Below, piece after piece: positions 61,278 through 64,000 of a stretch of DNA of 64,000 nt. The position numbers and the translations under genes are program-made. The notes under the pieces are model-generated. The model did no database searches, was not told the DNA's origin, and saw only the letters and a program-made list of their open reading frames with translations. The stretch is from Tubiluchus corallicola (lineage: Eukaryota; Priapulida; Priapulimorpha; Priapulimorphida; Tubiluchidae): contig JAQGDQ010000669.1 of assembly GCA_030141605.1 (NCBI GenBank), positions 50,001 to 114,000 on the forward strand, written 5' to 3'. Every line of letters begins with the position of its first letter. The first letter of the stretch is position 1.

Positions 61278-61959
61278 CTACATTTGTAAATCATTTATTT
61301 CTTCCTTTTCTTGTCCTTTCTGTTGCAGTCTATCTTCTAAGTCAGGCTTTGGCTTGCCCATTGTGTCACTGGATGACCAGCTGCTACACCCTTCTCGTGT
61401 CCTAAGTCTTATTCCTTCGTCAACTTCGGACATCGGTCTGTCAAAAGTGTCACTGGATGCCCAAGCGCGGATCGAAGAACTTGCGGTCAATCCTGCAGAG
61501 CTGTCACTGGACGGGGACCTTGCAGAGGTGAAACCGAAAAAGCCGTGTGACTTCGTGATCTTACCCTCGGTCAACAAGCGATACCAAGCCAGCCGAACCT
61601 CCCTGTAAAAGAGACATCGGATGATGAAAATGAGGAAGCCTTGTGGAGCGTTGATGATGCAGTGAATATAGAGGAAGATAATGGTTGCTTGTTCGCTATG
61701 TTCCACGGCTGGAATTATTGGCGCAAAAATCCACGGAATGCCAAGAAGAATCATGACAGCAATGGCGCCGCGGACCTGGACAGCGGTCACTTTCTCGCCT
61801 TCTTGATTAGTGATCAGAGTACAGCTGGTCATTCCTCGACGATATATGGCTCTGGAGATGAGGACGAAGCAGACGGTATTGAAGAGAAGAATGAGGCAGA
61901 CCGGTGCAATAAGCGCCACGTAAAATGCTTTTCTGCTCTGTGTCATTGATGGTCCACAA
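61278..61959 (-). CDS. Adhesion-type (family B2) GPCR, last coding exon
   Basis: The exon follows a - strand acceptor 'TTCTTCTTCAG' (complement of 61960-61961) with one base completing a codon, and ends at TAG (61278-61280), encoding 226 residues. It starts in extracellular loop 2 with the conserved Cys, then TM5 at about residues 12-36 ('FYVALIAPVCLILLFNTVCF'), TM6 at 62-83 ('VRGAIAVMILLGIPWIFAPI') and TM7 at 94-120 with 'NAPQGFLIFIIRCLFYREVR', matching the family's N-x-x-Q-G-F-x-I-F pattern. The cytoplasmic tail (130-226) is Ser/Asp-rich. The subfamily cannot be fixed from this part. The GAIN domain, TM1-4 and the ectodomain must lie in exons at higher coordinates, which I could not recognise up to 64000. 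The frame is intact. A frame on the + strand here is a shadow. Confidence 0.85.
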
Positions 61960-61984
61960 CTGAAGAAGAAGAAAATTCTAGTTA

Positions 61985-62163
<179 letters not shown>

Positions 62164-62600
62164 GAGTTTATTTCGTATAAAAATATACAGTTTACAAAGA
62201 TAAAGATGTTAGTACAACAGGTAAGGGGATGTTAGTAAAGTAACATATCTACAGACATTCAACTTTATAATAACCACACACTGTAGTTCCCTTGTAATTA
62301 TATTACAGTATACAGTGTTGTAAGGAGCTATAATAGGTATCTTAAAACATAGTCTTTAAATGAGTTCTTAACCTTTAATTTTACATTTTCGTTTAGATCT
62401 ACAGTATAACCATATTTGAATCTTAAATTTACTTGACTGTTATTTACATAGTAGCATAGCTTTGGAATTGTCAATGTGCAAGAGTTTACAATTTTTCTCA
62501 CAAAGTTTAATTTTCGATTATTAAATAATTGGTTTCCATTAAAGTAACTATTAAATAGTTCGCAGGCATTGTGCCACAAAAATACATTAACAATTTGACG
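62164..62600 (-). pseudogene. Possible retrotransposon 3' end
   Basis: A frame on - (62328-62579, 83 codons) reads 'LFNNRKLNFVRKIVNSC' and 'KLKVKNSFKDYVLRYLL', protein-like in composition. It is followed by an AT-rich tail, then (ATA)n. That layout is typical of LINE 3' ends. No diagnostic domain is visible, so the assignment is tentative. Confidence 0.35.
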
Positions 62601-63670
62601 TTTTCTTTTTGTCTAAAACCGAAAATCGAATAAACGAAAATTGATAAAGAGATCTGGGTTTTGCATCTAATAAGTGATTACAAACATTTTTCCTGATTCC
62701 ATCATGTATGACAGATACTACTGCATTAATTCGCGTTACTCAAGGTAAGCAGCGTAAATGCAATAAGTATGAGGACATGTCGTGTGTTTGTAACTGAAAT
62801 TAAGCAACACTGAACCTGATTAGTCAATGGATGTATAATTGTCAGAAAAATGTATCTGGGCGATTTTACCTGTACGCTAATGCTGGCTGTTTCTTCCAAT
62901 AAGAAATGGGCGCAAATGGGCCACCGTCGTTGTGGAAGGAAGGTCACGTAAGAGGGAGAGATGAATGACTCTTGTTGTGCAACGTCTGGGACTTAGTAAC
63001 AATAAAGAATAATAGTTGTGTCGTAAGCTTTAATGTTTGTAATTCCTTCTTAATTTGTGCCCCTTATGTGGAAGTTGTAATTGTACATTTTAATTAGGTG
63101 CTGCCATCTATGAACTAATCCTGTTACATTCTACCAGCTACTTACCCCCAGTATAATAATGACCTTCAAACATGACCTTCACACCTTAATTTGAAAACAT
63201 AATAATGCAAAATTGCTATAGTTCATATCATAGCGGCACTGAATATGTGCCCAGGACAGAAGCTGTGACGTAACACAACTACCATTGCCCCTAGGACTAT
63301 TGTTTTTTCTATTTTTTTCTAATCCACATTATTCTGTATTAGTTGTGAGTCATAAATGTAGGTTACTACGTAAGTAAATGTCAAATAGAAACCCCCAAGA
63401 ATCACATCAAATACAGACAGTTCTTTTTTTGCTAGTTTCACTGACGAAATACAAACTATAAGGCATGGAAGACATTATAACTGTTTTAACTATATTTACT
63501 GTAAACTGAAACTGCGCATCTTTATTCCGTATCATAGGTTGCCATTTTCTTTAAATCCTTTAAACTACTTAATTTCTTTCTTTTTACTGCGATTGATTGA
63601 AGGACATTTATCCCCTCAATTCTGTTCTAAAGAGCACTGAGGTCTTCAAATGGAGAGCGTTTTTAAGAAT
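62601..63670. other. Probable GPCR intron or flank, no exon recognised
   Basis: Searched on the - strand for further 7TM or GPS-motif exons without success. Confidence 0.4.
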
Positions 63671-63674
63671 AAAC

Positions 63675-64000
63675 TATTATTATTATTGTCATCATCATCA
63701 TTATCATCCTCATCATCAGCGGCATCATCATCATCATTATCATTATTGTGATAATTATCGTCATCATCATTATTATCATCATCAGCAGCAGCATCAGCAT
63801 CATCATCATCATTATCATTATTGTGATAATTATCGTCATCATCATTATTATCATCATCATCAGCAGCATCATCATCGTCATCATCATTATTATTGTGATC
63901 ATTATCGTCATCATCATTATCATCATCATCAGCAGCAGCATCAGCATCATTATCGTCATCATCATCATCATCATTACCAACACCATCAGCATCAGCATCA
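63675..64000. repeat. (ATC)n tract with higher-order repeat, running off the window
   Basis: ATC/ATT/GTC/AGC triplets. A larger unit of roughly 90 bases ('CATTATTGTGATAATTATCG' followed by ATC-rich sequence) recurs about three times. Met/Ile-rich frames are artefacts. Confidence 0.95.

Overview
The window is AT-rich nuclear DNA of an animal, most likely a non-arthropod invertebrate. Evidence: protein genes with GT-AG introns, an intron of about 26 kb, animal-specific families (Wnt5, an FBXL14-type F-box/LRR protein, an adhesion-type GPCR), LINE and DNA-transposon debris, very long microsatellites, and a degenerate internal (TTAGGG)n block. I cannot name the species; the Wnt5 residues look lophotrochozoan-like, but that is an impression.

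Layout. 1-35.6 kb is the Wnt5 locus on the + strand. Three coding exons (3558-3814, 8866-9158, 35123-35581) splice in frame and encode all but roughly the first 40-50 residues; the signal-peptide exon is off-window or not recognisable. The last intron (9159-35122) is a repeat reservoir: hAT-like and TTAA-ended MITEs, LINE 3' ends, a Tc1 transposase tail, a 90-bp minisatellite, an interstitial telomere-like block, and long (GA)n, (CT)n, (GT)n, (AAT)n, (CAA)n and (ACT)n tracts. 35.6-38.9 kb, downstream of Wnt5, holds a 58-bp tandem array in which almost every unit carries TGACCTTGA, the extended half-site of ERR and FTZ-F1/SF-1 nuclear receptors, then a pentanucleotide ladder. 39.8-44 kb holds a composite TTAA-ended repeat and two copies of one hAT-type MITE, each with a perfect 8-bp target duplication.

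45074-46339 is a complete single-exon FBXL14 gene with paired GTCACGTGAC palindromes just upstream and a close poly(A) signal. 46.5-53.5 kb is intergenic, with a 1.8-kb foldback element and other repeats. About 54.0-54.2 kb may be another promoter plus first coding exon. 54.3-59.1 kb holds a foldback interrupted by a piggyBac-like MITE, with a second copy of that MITE in inverse orientation. 61278-61959 (- strand) is the last coding exon of an adhesion-type GPCR whose upstream exons were not found. The window ends inside an (ATC)n array.

How the genes relate. Wnt5 is a secreted ligand and FBXL14 a substrate receptor of an SCF ubiquitin ligase; nothing here shows a shared pathway. Their proximity is notable because WNT5B and FBXL14 are also neighbours in human, so this may be an ancient linkage. 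No wholly new gene system is evident. The strongest unexplained signals are the GTCACGTGAC palindromes, the nuclear-receptor half-site array next to Wnt5, and the structured mobile elements.
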